Source: Rhynchospora pubera
Taxonomy: Eukaryota; Streptophyta; Magnoliopsida; Poales; Cyperaceae
DNA length: 64,000 nt
Assembly: GCA_028095005.1 (NCBI GenBank)
Contig: CM051461.1
Coordinates: forward strand, 42,643,968-42,707,967
Direction: 5' to 3'
The notes under the pieces were generated by a model. That model was not told where the DNA came from. It ran no database searches and worked only from the letters and a program-made list of their open reading frames with translations. The translations under genes and the position numbers were made by a program. Below, in pieces: positions 11,660 through 24,240 of this stretch (the stretch's first letter is position 1; each line of letters begins with the position of its first letter).

Positions 11660-12250
11660 GAGGAAATTTGATTTATGCCATCGTAAAAGATTAAAATTCG
11701 AGATATCTCACTTCAAAACAAGTAATTGGTTTTATGCCACCGGAAAATAGTACAAATTGATTGTATGCTATCGACTAGTTAAAATGACTGTAATACCCAT
11801 TATAATAAAGAGTTGGATCTGAATGAGATTGAGGTAGCACATGGTGCAGCGAAGGATGACATTGTCGTTGTCGCTCGAGTCAAATAAAGGCATCACGAGA
11901 AGAGGGCGCGAAGCTACCAAAATCGAAAGGCGTTTGACGACGCCGGAGCAAGCGGCCGAGGCATGTGAGAGGCGGAGAGTATTTGGTGATGCGGAGGTGG
12001 CGGCGGGTTGCCGCACCGGCAGTGCGAGGTAAGGCAGGCGGAAGTGGAAGGCAGATGCAGCGATGGTGTTGTGAGGGGGTAGAGTGATACAGAGTCACAA
12101 AAGTCAATTTTAGGGGAAAAATGTGAACGAGAAAGAGATGGGTTACGGAAAAAGGTGATTTGAGAGAGAAAGAAAGATAGTTTGGACAATTAAAAAAAAC
12201 TGACATAATTTAAATGGCATATAAAATAGTGGCAAATATCAAATTTTATA
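11660..12250. mobile_element. Possible Pack-MULE-like element with a GC-rich insert
   Basis: The left arm GAGGAAATTTGATTTATGCC is roughly mirrored by GGCAAATATCAAATTTTAT at the right end. The arms carry spaced TGCCA words, as do the arms at 43195 and 59521. Between them lies a distinctly GC-rich stretch (about 11840-12060) open in several frames on both strands. Pack-MULEs capture such gene pieces, but I cannot identify a source gene and found no convincing 9-bp duplication. Confidence 0.4.
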
Positions 12251-12564
12251 ATTTACACGATCAGTTTTTTTAAATATATAATTTAAAATAATTGTATTTA
12301 ATTATTTAGATTTTCACTACATCAACGAATGTGAATTTTGACACGGGATAGTCGCAGTTAAGCATGTTCGACGGTGTTGGTGATACTGAAGCAGCAAGAG
12401 TGCAGGTATTCTCCCATCCAAGCTATCGAATCTTATAAACAATTGGAAAAAAAAGGAAGTGTACTTCCTTCAACATAGCTTCCGATTTTGTGAGCCACAC
12501 AAAATGAATCGTGTTTTTTATAAGCAAGACTGCTTCTGCATGTGCCACTATATTACTATCCAAA

Positions 12565-12707
12565 GACTCCGTTTGGATAGGTGTGGGAAGAAGGAAAGAA
12601 GGGAAAAAGTGAGAAGAAGTATTGGGAAGTGTGTAACTTTGTGAAGAATTTGGATTGTTTATAATTTTTTTTTTCTTCTTCTTTCTTCCAACGATCCAAA
12701 CGCATCC
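12565..12707 (+). mobile_element. MITE family B, copy 1
   Basis: The ends GACTCCGTTTGGATAGG and CCAAACGCATCC are inverted. The internal blocks GTGGGAAGAAGG, AAGTGTGTAACTTTGTGAAG and TTGGATTGTTTATAA are shared by the whole family. It is flanked by AAA on both sides (12562-12564 and 12708-12710). The matching point of segment B lacks it. Confidence 0.85.
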
Positions 12708-13600
12708 AAAGAGAATTGATTCTTGTCTGATGAAATCATGTTCTCTCTCATATCCACTTTTGACGACAACATGCGTCTTGTTTCAACAAAATTACATACA
12801 TTTTGATTCATATAAAATGGTTTCACTATCAGCTAAACTGATGGCTCGATGTTGGATTTTTAACCATCCACCTTTTAATTGCATCTCAATTTATCATATT
12901 CACGCAATTTCAGTAACCTTATTATGGTGGCTTGATACAACAATGTAGTCCAAAACGCCACATAATTGCTGAATTTTTGGCGATAATGATTAATGACAAT
13001 GGAATTTGGCACTTGTAATATGTTTTTTACAACTTTTGGTTTCCACCAACGGCTCATAAGTTGAAATGAAATGAAGCCATGCATCTTAACAATAATACGA
13101 ATACGATATGAAAAAGGAAACTACTACGTCTGTTTAGAACGAAATTAGATAGGAGGAATGGAATGCAGTAGCTTATGAAGGAAGCTATCTGAATGAAAAA
13201 TAACTTTATGATAATTCGCATGAGCGCATCCCTTATCAAACCCAAAAATTGTGAAATACCGCATGAAACAGAGCAGACACTGTGACGTACCAACCCAAAA
13301 TGAAAAATGAACAATGCGAAAAGTTTGAGCAGAAATGACATAGTTGATGATTCCAACTTCGTTGGAAGCACCAAAAAGTAGCTTTGCATAGTGTTCGTTG
13401 AAAATTGAACGAACTTTGCAACAGTAATATAGAATACCCTCAAAAACCTCAAATTAACTTAATTATCCAAATTCCTTTTGGAAAATGTAATTATATATTG
13501 GATTACTTGTGCTGAGTATTTCTTTATGTCATTTTTTAATAAGAATAAAACCTTAAAAAGAAAGGACAAGTACAACATTGCTGCCGCAGGAAAGACTTGC

Positions 13601-13609
<9 letters not shown>

Positions 13610-13650
<41 letters not shown>

Positions 13651-13651
13651 T
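13610..13651. repeat. (TTA)n microsatellite
   Basis: About 14 uninterrupted TTA units, located where segments A and B have only a short T-rich stretch. Confidence 0.95.
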
Positions 13652-14160
13652 TGTTAATTAGTCCTTTATTAAATTTGAATATTCCAGTTATGGGACTAAT
13701 TTTCTATCTTGTCTTGTACCTTACCTCCATAAAAGTGTTGTCGATTGAAACTTCAGTATGCTCAGAATAAATTTACTAAAAAGAAGAAAATTTGCACGAG
13801 GGGCTGAGGGCACTCATATTGCTAACAAATGACAGGAAATCCTTCATTTCATGATGTTAAAACTTGTCTCTTATTTAATTGCTGAAAAAACGGTTGTGCA
13901 CTGGTGCTTCCAAGGTATCGAATAAGATGATCCCTAGCTATAATTAGATGTAAGTCTAATGCAAAACAGGGAGGGGTAATTCGGTCATTCGGAAAAAAAA
14001 AATAATGTTGCTCTAAGTTAAAATACTGTTGCCCGAAGCACTGCCCGTGAAAGGACTCCATGGCGTCCCATTCATTGACCAAAGCACGACAAACTTTCAA
14101 CTCTCTCTTGGAGAAGGCATAGTCACAAGCAAAATTTTTGTAGTGTTAACTACTAAAAAG

Positions 14161-14547
14161 CTATGTTGCATTGGTACGGGTACGGGTACGAGTACCGTAC
14201 CCGATACGATTCGAGTACGACGGTATGAAAATTTTCAAAAATCTCCAGTACGGATACGACGATATATATATATTATTTGAATAATTTATTGATCTATGAT
14301 TATATTATATTATATTATAAAATATAATGTATATAGTATAATTTTGTGTAGTTAAGGTTTGGATTTACACAAATAAATGATATAAACTTGGAGTTTACAT
14401 AAATAAATATCATAAACACTAATATCAACACATTAAATATTAACTGTTGACCATTGACTGTACCGGTAAGTATCAGATACGGTACCAGTACCCGATTCGT
14501 ACCCGGTACGAGTACGGCTGATGTTTCAAAGTACCGGGGTAACCTAG
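14161..14547. mobile_element. hAT element rich in GTACGG words
   Basis: The ends CTATGTTGCATTGGTACGGG and CCGGGGTAACCTAG are inverted. An exact 8-bp duplication CTAAAAAG lies at 14153-14160 and 14548-14555. Both sides are dense in GTACGGGTAC-type words with an AT-rich core. There is no coding frame. Confidence 0.85.
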
Positions 14548-15151
14548 CTAAAAAGTAAACAAGAAACCTAAAGAAGGAAAGACAATAAGAACGAGCTAGA
14601 CAATTATTTCCAATAATTGAAATGACAATGAGCTATTTACATAAACAAAACAATGCACAGTTATAATTTTTAACTTCCCATGCAAAATTATTCTATGATT
14701 AGCACATCACATCCCATCAACCTTCCTCATCACAGATGAAACCTTACGCATCTCCACAAAAAGAGTTACAGTTTTCCATCTCTACAATATACCGATGAAA
14801 TTGGGCCTGCTGAGTCCATGCTGATTTTCCTTCTCTTAAATCTCGTGAAGCCCATAGGAAGGAGATGAGTGCGATATCAAGTCAGAAGTCGGTTAGATTG
14901 GACTTGATTTCAGGGCCTAAACCAACACAGACAAAATAAAAATCTTAATTAATTTCCTATAGAATCACTTAAACAACACATTGCAAATAAGACCTCTATA
15001 TTATCAAAGAATTGATTTTTTTTTCTCTTTTCATGTACCAAACAAGTTTGTATCTATCAAAATTGATTGAGGTGCAACAGAATCTTAGTGATACACCAGG
15101 TGACTTGGAAACCAAAATATCAGTAAAACTCTTTGGGAAAAGAACACAAAT

Positions 15152-18100
15152 TCAGGAATTGTGTACCTTACTCTGAGAGGAAGTTACTGCAGCCCTCCAC
15201 AGGGGATTTTCGCTAGTTGTTTCAGCACCAGTACTGGTACCTGGACCTCTGCTTTCACGAATATATGCAACCACTCTATGCTGCACCGGCCTCTCAATCG
15301 ACTGTCTCTGTGGCAGCTCTCTCATAACCCATAACACAAAAGTACATGGAACTGAGGATCCTGCTCAGATTCAACAAAAGAATAATTATAAAATAATCTT
15401 CAAATTTGAAACTAATTTTATAAGGTTGAATTCAATATGCCAGCATATATCATGCTATTGTCCAGGAAGATTTGAAAACTAGTCAACTCATATTGAACAG
15501 AATTTGATAGGAGTAGAAATCCTGATTCAAGCTGTGTACAATATCCCAACAAACCAAGCTTTTAAAAAACTCCGTTTTTTTCCATTTTACCGCCGTTTTA
15601 TCAGGATTTTTGTTCATACCGCACAACTGTTTTATCCGTTATATCACCGTTTTTTCCATTTTATCACCGATAAACGTTAAATCACCACCCAACCGCTAAA
15701 CCGCACAAATCGCATTTTAAAACCTTGCAACAAACTTAAATTCCAAAAGTTTTAAGACCTCGGGTATACACAAAAATAGAAGGTAAAAATTTAGCATTTC
15801 AAAACTTGCCCTAGAAAAAGCAAAAGCGTACCTATAAAGAAATACAAAAACATGAAGACAGAGGCAAAGATTATGTTCAAATCTGACAAATACCTATAGG
15901 AAAGAACCTGCACAAAAACACATAAAAGGTTGTTACAATAACCTCCCTCTTCAGTAAACTACCTGTTCCTAGACATAAAATTTTGGTCCTTGTCTTCGTG
16001 AGTTCAACTTTACCCTTCTTTTGGTTTAGCTTATATTTCATTCTGGACCAAGCTACATTTTAAATTCTCAAAACCTGAACACAGATCCTAAGTCCAGCAC
16101 TGCTCCTTTCAGGACTAGTGGCAAGAAGCACTTCCCAAGATTGGAACAAATGCTTCGGTATGATGCCAAGAAGTACTTATCCAAGATTGCAACATATGCA
16201 TAGACTAACAAGATAAACTGATCAATTACCGGAACATTGGTGGCAAGTGCTAGTATAGCAGATGAAGTGAAACAGATTAGTGACACACCAGCCAGGCTTG
16301 CTACCTACAGACAAAGATACATGAAAGTTAAAAGCTCAACAATAAACTTGTACAAAATCTAGAAAGCCCAATAAACCTAATAGTACAAAATTAGTACAAA
16401 GGGAACAAACAAAGAGGATAGAACTGAATAGCTACCTTCCATTTTTCACTCGAGACAGTTTCAGACCGCACTTTTCTCATTTTTGAGAATAGAATCAGCC
16501 CTAAATACAAGGAAATTAAATAGCTTAAATATCAAGGCAAATTTCATACAGAGCTTAAAGACAAGGAAACTGATATGCCAAACTTTCACTCTGCAAATGT
16601 TGAATTAAGATGCACAACATATTTAGTTTTCGTTATTTGAAATTCACTTATTAAACCAAATCATGTTCATTTGTCCAATGATGCCGTTAGGCTGTACATT
16701 CTTAAACTTACCACTGGTTCAAACATTTTTCTTTATATGGCTATAGATTTCCATCCATAACAACAAATACATCTGATGTAACAATGACTGTCAAACTATG
16801 AATGTGGTTAATTTACTATGATGCCTAAAGACAATGCAACTGATATGCCATTAAATCACAACTGCTTAATTTAATTGAGATGAGACAATGGTGGCTGACC
16901 TCACATTGTTTTAAGGCAGTATAATCATTTAAATAATTTGCCAGGGCCGTAACCTAAGTTTAGAATTTCATTGTTTTATTATTCCAAATACCCTAACTAA
17001 ACCCAGTCAAGTTTCTTTTAGCCTCATTATATACTATTGGGCTGTACATTCTCAAAATTACATGTTTTCCATCCTTAACAACAAATATATCAAATGTAAC
17101 AATAAGGGCATTCAAAGCATTAATTTAATGAATGGAGGGGTATTTAACTATTTATTATGGTGCATGTGTTAATTTATGGCAGATTAAGATGTCCAACTAG
17201 CCAAAAATATATGATATGTATATTTCTTTCAAGTAATATGATATATGTATTCAAGGTACTAACCATAGCAAGCCAATGCTCCACCTAGCAAAAGAACAGC
17301 TACAGAAAATATATCCAAATATACCTGCAAAACCACATCACATTTTGTTATAATGCCCAAAATTTCAGTTTGAGGTTTTACTATGGAGCTTATAAAAAGT
17401 CTGTGCAATCCCATGTGGCAAACTTTTCCTATTTTGATGCTCTTAGTTTTCTATATTATATACTTTTGTGCAAACTATGTGGAGTTTTCAGGGTGTTTAT
17501 AAACAACTTCAGAACAGAAGACGTTCACTACATACTCTGGTTAGAAGTGATGAATCAATAGGATTTTCCCCTCTTCCAAACCATATCAATGCAGCAAATG
17601 CAAGCATGAAAACAAATGTCAAGACAATCACCTGCAAATATCATTAAAAAACAAGGCATTTGCATCATCTTTTGGCCATTGAGAGATTATCAATGATAAG
17701 AATCTTCTTACCATACCAACAAACTTAATTTCAGTTAAATTTACCCAAGTTGTGGTTAGAACTATGTAATAACAGCAAAATAATTATACAAGCATAACAT
17801 TTAGTCCTACAAAATTTAACTATTTTATTTTAGGGAAATGCTGGAAAACAAAGTAATATCAAAACAAGAATAAAAAAAATATGAAATAATTTGTAGTTAC
17901 CAAGATAACAAATTTCTGGCGGCTGCCAAGACGAGCACCCTGGAAAGAGCAACACTTCCTATGGGAGTGATGCGCATCTGCATGACGCAGACCAGTTTTT
18001 GTTTTTGACTTATCCAGTAATGCTTCATGGTAGCTACCATATTCCTCATCTTCTTCCTCATCATCATTTGGCTGATGACACAAATCAACCCTGTAATGTA

Positions 18101-20058
18101 CAAGGCCAATCAAAATTATTTTGGCACCACGTGGTGTTAACATTATACCTCAAAATGCCAAGTATCAACAAAGACAACTGATTACTGAGATAAATGTTAT
18201 TTAAAAATTTTCTTCTGAACAATGTCAAAGGAGCTTTTGCAAGCTCTCTTTCAAGGAATAGTAAAAGCAGGTACAGATTGGCTGCCTTTGAATGGTTATA
18301 GAAAAATTTACTATGTTGCATGAGCTTATACAAGAAATTTCATATTTTACTGTAGGGAATCAGTAATCAATGCGGTTTTTGGTCTCTGTATGTGATGTTT
18401 TACCATCTCGGAGGACTATACACAAAAAGGACCTTACAAAATTAGCGTAGTTCTTCTATTTTCAGATGCAACAGATTGTGTTTGGTTGGCCCAAGTTCAA
18501 AATTCTTCAAATAACAACTGGTGATTTAAGTTCCAAGTACAGAACAAATCAATCAATCAAAAACCATTTTTCCTCGATTTAATTTCTTTTATTTCAACTT
18601 TCCAGATGCTTCTTTTCATATTGATATGGCAGACTTAGAGAAATTCCAATTTCAATTGTTAATAAAAAAATGTTGCTAGATATGATATCTTACCAAAATG
18701 AAAGGAGAAGGAGAAAAGCTGCCAAAAACAAGATCTGAGGACAGGCTGCAGTATATAAAATTTGTCATTATGGAATTCATCCAGCCAAACTATTGTGATG
18801 AGATAACGCAATTACTGTTTGCGATAATCAAAAAGAAAAAAGGAAACAAACTAATCACCCATGAGAATAAAACCGCATGAATGGGGCCAGCACTGCCAAC
18901 CTTCGCATGTAGCAACCAGTGTTGAAACAAAAAAAGCCAGAAATCCTGAACATAGAAGACAAATAATGTATGTGTGTTATATTATAGTACATTCAAAGTA
19001 ACTTAAAAATGTATAATTTTTCAACCATTTTATAATGGAAACACATTTTTATTTATTACTATCCTAACGGACCCAAATTCTGTTCACTCCTTTTATTTAA
19101 CTTCCTATACCATAGTTTTCTTTATTGACAAGGGCACTCGCACTGAAGTTCAGCTTAAAATTTTCAGATTGAGCTAGGAACATTGTAACGCCACTATGAA
19201 TTTAACACAAGTAAATTTAAAAAATTCTGTTTTGGGCAATCTTAGAATTCCAGAACTTTATATTGTAATGTAACGATTTCTAAAATCACATTAAATATCA
19301 GTCTAGTTATTGGTCCAACTAGTAGGACATTTTACATTTGAAATGGCTCACCTATGTTGCATGCACCAATCATGAGATGGAAAATCTGCAAAAAATAAAA
19401 CAGCATTTGTAAATGCCATGGAGCAATCTAACTGGACACTCACAAGCTGATTAAACATAAAACAAAAACAGTGCTGTTCATGTCTTAAGTTCATCTCAGT
19501 TAAATTTCTTAAAATAAGCACTTTCAATTAACTTTATTTTCTAACATTTTAAGCTCAAAATTTAGTTCAAATAAATTAGAAAAATATACCTTCTGGCGCG
19601 TCCAGCCTAGCTGCTGGTTTCGCAAATGAATTCTCAACAACTGCAGACAATATTAATCAAGTTAAAAATAATAAAACTAATTAAAAAATCAGTCGTACAC
19701 CCATAAATAAAAAAAAATACCATCATATATACATATGCAAATCTTCCCTGATATTGCTTTATCACCTTATTATGGACACCAGAACAGAATAAAAAACATG
19801 CATTGCTGATACAAATCAACAATTGCACAATGGAGGCATACCACAAGGCGTAATTCAACAAACCCAAAATCGCAATGCTCATACGAATTGCATCGATTTC
19901 AAACCTACGTTTTCAGATTCAACCAGGTTAAACTAAATTAGATCGAGAGAGACCTGAACGAAGGAGGCGATGGCAATGGCGGCGTCGACAACGGCGAGCA
20001 CAGCATCGGCCGTGAGAACTGGCGCCGGGAGGCAGCTCGCACGGAGAAAGAAGGACAT
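15152..20058 (-). CDS. THH1/TOM1/TOM3-domain (DUF1084) membrane protein, 12 exons
   Basis: Exons, in reading order: 20058-19954, 19640-19590, 19385-19352, 18945-18859, 18745-18694, 18090-17901, 17631-17536, 17324-17264, 16500-16436, 16304-16230, 15907-15832, 15360-15152. All introns are GT-AG, and the phases join into 366 codons plus a TGA. The start is the first ATG after a short CT-rich leader. The motifs LGWTRQKIFHLMIGACN, ILFLAAFLLLLSFWVDLCHQ, an acidic loop with EEEDEE, and SSVPCTFVLWVMRELP identify the THH1/TOM1/TOM3 family. These are seven-helix endomembrane or tonoplast proteins, some of which are host factors for tobamovirus replication and some classed as candidate GPCR-like proteins. 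Length, acidic loop and RQKIFHL fit the divergent 'TOM1-like' branch rather than TOM1 itself. The family call is firm. The function in this plant is not known. The last few residues depend on no further exon being used after 15167. Confidence 0.9.
15555..15727. mobile_element. Short hAT MITE in the last intron of the TOM1-like gene
   Basis: The ends CAAGCTTTTAAAAA and ATTTTAAAACCTTG are inverted, with an exact 8-bp duplication CAACAAAC at 15547-15554 and 15728-15735. The inside is made of CCGTTTT and TTTATCACCG words. It lies between exons 11 and 12, well clear of both splice sites. Confidence 0.88.
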
Positions 20059-20304
20059 CTTCACCTCACCATCTACATCTATCTATCTATCTATCTCAGC
20101 GATGGAGCTAGGTTGTTATCTGCTCTACACCTGTGGATTTGAATCGAGGTGTGGGGAGAGGAGTGGGGAGTCAACGAGTGGGAGAGAAAGGAGGAGAAGG
20201 GTTGGAAGTTGGAAAGAGAGGCGAGAGAGAGAGAGATGTGGTTCCGATTTGGTGAAAATTGGAAAAGGATTCGGAGCTTGGAATGGATTGCGACGTCGGA
20301 TCCG

Positions 20305-20314
20305 CTTTTATATA
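20305..20314 (-). promoter_or_regulatory. TATA box of the TOM1-like gene
   Basis: On the minus strand the sequence GTATATAAAAGCGG lies about 245 bp upstream of the ATG. Between it and the ATG is a purine/pyrimidine-skewed leader with a CTCTCTCTC run and a GATA/TATC microsatellite (20082-20099). Spacing fits a plant core promoter with a 5' UTR of roughly 200 nt. Confidence 0.55.
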
Positions 20315-20468
20315 CCTTCGTTTGTTTCTTTTACTCACTCGTTCATTCTTCGTCTCCGGGCTTTCTTTCGCCTCTCCCAATTTTTGGATCTTGGAAGTTG
20401 GATTTTTTTTTTTTTTTTTTGGTTTGCTTTTCTCTTGCGTAATTGCTTTCTATTTTTGGTTTAAATGA

Positions 20469-21981
20469 TGTTTGCTTTACGAAATCAACTTCCGTGCGAT
20501 AAACTGACAGCTGTGATTATGTTTATTTTCTAACTCAGTCCCTTAGTTTGGGGAATTTGTTCAATTAAAAGTTGAGTAAATGAAATAAAATGACAGAGTG
20601 TTTGGAGTTGAGAGAAAAAAAATTACAGATTTTGGATTTTTGTTTAATAATAAGGAAGATTACGCTATCTGACATTAGAATCCCAAACAGTCTAAAACAT
20701 TCTATTTTTTTCATTTAGATATTTGCAAAGAACCAATATGTAAGCTTAAAAATTTTACGCTGTGCTTTAGAAAACCAGAAGAAAGAAAAATAGAGAGAGA
20801 GAAAATAAGAAGAACTCACTTCTTCTGCGTCTCAATTACAGATTTAAATGTTTGTTTAGAGGTACTTGAATTCTTCCACTTGTGTTAAAATAATAAATAA
20901 TAATAAAATAAAATATATTTAAAATATACATGTTACTATAATCTCATTTGCGTTAAATGGATGTGATCGAACAGTAAAATTATAGTGTGATTTCCAAAAA
21001 GTTTTTGCTAAAGAGGTAATGAGGTGAGAAACAAGGTCATTAATTTAATTTCAAAAGAGGTGTTATACAAGTATACAACAACTAGGCATAGAATAACTTT
21101 CTTAATTATACTTAATTAATATATTATCTCAAAATTTTCTCTACCATCCGGCATTTTCAGGGAGTTTTCTAAATCGCCTATTATGTCTTGTAGCATATAT
21201 GAAATATCTACATTTTATAAAAAAAAAATCTCTGTTTTACTTGCATATGTTTGTATAAATTCAATAAATAAACAAGAGAACTTATTTTAAAAAAATTACA
21301 AAATTGATGGGAACGATAAATTATACAAAAACTAGTGACGAAATTGACAAGGGCGGGAGGAAAAATTACATTAAGTCAACCGAAAGATCGAGTGATCCAA
21401 ACTATCCGAATTAATTGAAGATTTTGAAAACGATTTTGCATTTATGTCCGCGTATCTAATCAAATACAGTCAGTTGTCATTGTTTTGAAATGCCAGAACG
21501 TTCTATCCTACTAGATAATGACATTTTTTTTTACTTGGTTTAAATTAAATAAATGTCCTTTTGTTAGATTATCTTAAATAGTCGTAGGTTTGAAAACTTA
21601 AAAAAGAAATTGCTGCTGTACTATTACAGCGAATAATAGTTTACGTAAAAAAATATTAATTGATATAAACAATTATGTTTGAATAACCCTCATCTTCTCT
21701 ATTTGGATAATTTCACGAGGGGCTGTGGTTAATTTACAAAGGAGAAGGACAATTTGGTCAAAAATTAAAAAAATAATAATTTAAAAAGTTGAAAATTTAA
21801 TAGAAGAGTTTATATTCTTAAGTATCATAATTACAGGGGATTATATCCAATATTAAATATTTGAGGGGTTATATCCAATTTTTCCTTGAATAAAAAAATT
21901 TAAATTATGCAAAATATAATACGGAATATTATAATTTCCTTTTTTGTGTGGAAATGGCGCTCTTGCTCTTCCTATTTTTGA
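20469..21981. other. Gene-free interval upstream of the TOM1-like gene
   Basis: AT-rich DNA. No gene, RNA or recognisable repeat seen. It may contain distal promoter elements of the minus-strand gene. Confidence 0.5.
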
Positions 21982-22202
21982 GGGTGTGTTTAGATGAGCC
22001 GGGAATAAGGAATAGGAATAAGGAATTTCGATTTGTGTGCTTATCATAATACCTTATTCTCATACCATAGTTTTGTTAGTATAGGAATAAGGGCCCTTAT
22101 TTCTTATTCTTGTGCTGTTTGAGTTGCACAAGAATAAGAATAAGCACACAAACCGAAATTTCTTATTCCTATTTTCTATTCCCGGCCTTTCCAAACACAC
22201 CC
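21982..22202 (+). mobile_element. MITE family A, copy 3
   Basis: It has the same termini and internal blocks as the pair at 1069-1523 and the same orientation as copy 2. TGA flanks both ends (21979-21981 and 22203-22205), giving a 3-bp target duplication for the family. Confidence 0.88.
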
Positions 22203-22984
22203 TGAAGGAATACTGAAAATCATCCAATAAAAAGGGATTTGGTTAAATAGTGCTGTCAATATCTGCACCTCAATTAGGCTACAGCCTCATATCTTTGAAG
22301 TACGATGATGCATTAATTAGCAGTAATGCTCATCTACATCAAAGAGCGTTAGTCAATGTTTAGTCAAGCAAGTGTACATTATTTTAAGGAGCTGATTGAA
22401 AAGGACCCTGCTTCTGAGATTAAAAGGGAACAAAACTTGAGATGATATGGAGATACTTGAAAGGGAAATTTAGTAAAGAAGAAAGAATTGGGTTAAATTT
22501 TCCAGTCTGACTGACTGACTATACGGCCCAATGTTAATGGGCTGAACTCGAATTTTTATTCAATATAAGGCCGCATAATGGAATTCGTATGTTATCCTCT
22601 GCATCAGACTGCACGCCGAAAAATTTAAAAATAATATTAAATTAATATAATATATTAAAAATAATAACAATATAATAATATTTTTAAAATAGTATCACAA
22701 GATCGGAATCTGGGATTCCGATCGCAATTACGGAATCCCGAATACCGATCTTAGCTAAGATCGGAATCCGGAATTCCGATCTTAGCTAACTACTCATTTA
22801 AATATTATTTTTAATATTTAAAACTAAGATCGGAATTCCGGATTCCGATCTTAGCTTTAAATATTAGAAATAAATAATTTATTTAATTAAATATAAATTT
22901 AATTAAAATATAAATAATTATTTTATTTAATTAAAAAATGAATAATTAAGTTATAAATTTTTTATTTTTAATTAATTTACATTA

Positions 22985-23290
22985 AAATTATAAATTTTTA
23001 AACAACCATTTGATCTGCGTCTCGAGTGTCGTCATTTGTATAGCCAATAAAAGACTCGGGAGTTTATTGTACGAATCTTCCCACGATCCGAAAAAGATGT
23101 TCGATTGCTCTCTCTCTCCCATGCCAAATCTTGTTATAAGTGGGTACCACATTTGGGTATTCTTTTTCCAATAAAGATTTCATGTCCGGAAAGGAAATAC
23201 CGACATCTCTCTTTACTACATTTCCTGATACAGTTGGCAATAACTTCAGCCATTAGATTATCATGCGTGAAGTCTCCGGCCCTTCTCACG
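22985..23290 (-). pseudogene. Decayed Mutator-like transposase fragment
   Basis: On the minus strand one frame reads TCVRRAGDFTHDNLMAEVIA. A second reads ISFPDMKSLLEKEYPNVVPT and then WHGRERAIEHLF. A third gives GSWEESYNKLPSLLLAIQMTT. This order (a THVRR-type motif, the '[RG]+KA[IL]E' segment, then 'ESY..LP..L..M..T.PG') is typical of the N-terminal half of plant MULE transposases ahead of the DDE core. At least two frame changes separate the pieces and the catalytic core is absent. It is enclosed by the long inverted arms, supporting a Mutator origin. Confidence 0.75.
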
Positions 23291-23296
23291 CATGTA

Positions 23297-23465
23297 GTGG
23301 TGTACAAAAAAAAACCGTGAATCTGTTCAACCCACCCGACCCGAACCGTTTTTTACCGGGTTAGCATGATGTTGGGTTCGATACGGGTTCTAAGTTTGAC
23401 AAACCCGATACTTCGGGTTGGGTTGCGAATTTTGTACTAGTAAACCCGTTTATAGATCAACCCAC
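23297..23465. mobile_element. hAT-like fragment inside the Mutator element
   Basis: It starts TAGTGGTGTACAAAA, a typical hAT-style terminus, and is dense in ACCCGACCCG, GGGTTGGGTTG and AACCCG words. The opposite terminus and a target duplication were not found, so it is a fragment or a misread boundary. Confidence 0.35.
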
Positions 23466-24240
23466 CCATTTATCATTATTTATTCCTCTTTGTCTCACTT
23501 TTTCTCATGTCCTTACTCAAATATCTCTTATTATCTCTTACTTCATGAAGTTTCGATGTCCTCCATAGGCATACACGTCCTCTATTCCTCTCACAATGAC
23601 TCGAAAGTTGAAAGATAATTCAAATGCGTCTCTAATTTGCCTCGAACTAAATTGTAATAGCCACAAAATGATTTTTATATGTATTAAATAAATTAATTAA
23701 ATTTATATTTAATTAAATAAATTAATTAAATATTATTTTTAATATTTAAATGAGTAATTAGCTAAGATCGGAATCCGGAATTCCGATCTTAGCTAAGATA
23801 GAAATTCGGGATTCCGATCTTAACTAAGATCGGTATCCGAGATTCCGTAATTGCGGTCGGAATCTCAGATTCCGATCTTGTGATACTATTTAAAAAAATA
23901 TATTATTATATTGATATTATTTTTAATATATAATATTAATTTAATATTATTTTTTAATTTTTCGAGACTGCACTTTTATTTGCCTTGCCTGGCCGCCTAG
24001 GGATAAGGCACTTAGGATCTATTCTAGAAAAACCGTTTTAGAGGAAGGGAGAGTAAAGGAGAGAAAGGTTACTCAAGTCTTATTATCCTCTAAATTAGAG
24101 TGTACAAGTTTGTTTTAAAATTTCTTTAATTTGAGTGTGTCTCTTCTGTTATTTTCCCTTCCCTTATAGCCTTACTCTAATATTTTGATTTGTGGAGGAA
24201 ATAACTGATTTGGGCTTAAGTAGTTAAGCGCACACATATA

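Larger units (their letters stand above)
12380..13990. repeat. Duplicated non-coding segment, copy C
   Basis: Aligns in order with copy B (CTTCTGCATGTGCCACTA near 12530, TTGGTTTCCACCAACGGCTC near 13035, AACAAATGACAGGAAATCC near 13825). It carries a MITE at 12565-12707 and a trinucleotide expansion at 13610 that the others lack. Confidence 0.6.
22615..23964 (-). mobile_element. Mutator-like element with long inverted repeats
   Basis: A perfect 9-bp duplication AGACTGCAC flanks it at 22606-22614 and 23965-23973. Arms of about 300 bp (22615-22925 and 23675-23964) are inverted copies. Each carries several palindromic units of the form AAGATCGGAATCCGGAATTC plus its mirror. The interior contains a decayed Mutator transposase fragment on the minus strand and, to its right, an unrelated CCCGACCCG-rich stretch that looks like a later insertion. 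Confidence 0.9.

Noticed and set aside
13610..13651. Array-like TTA repeat considered as a structured repeat
   Set aside because: A simple microsatellite. No spacers or larger unit.
19970..20464. Long plus-strand frames (up to 164 codons) at the 5' end of the TOM1-like gene
   Set aside because: They are antisense to exon 1, the leader and the promoter of the minus-strand gene, and are made of translated GA-rich repeats.
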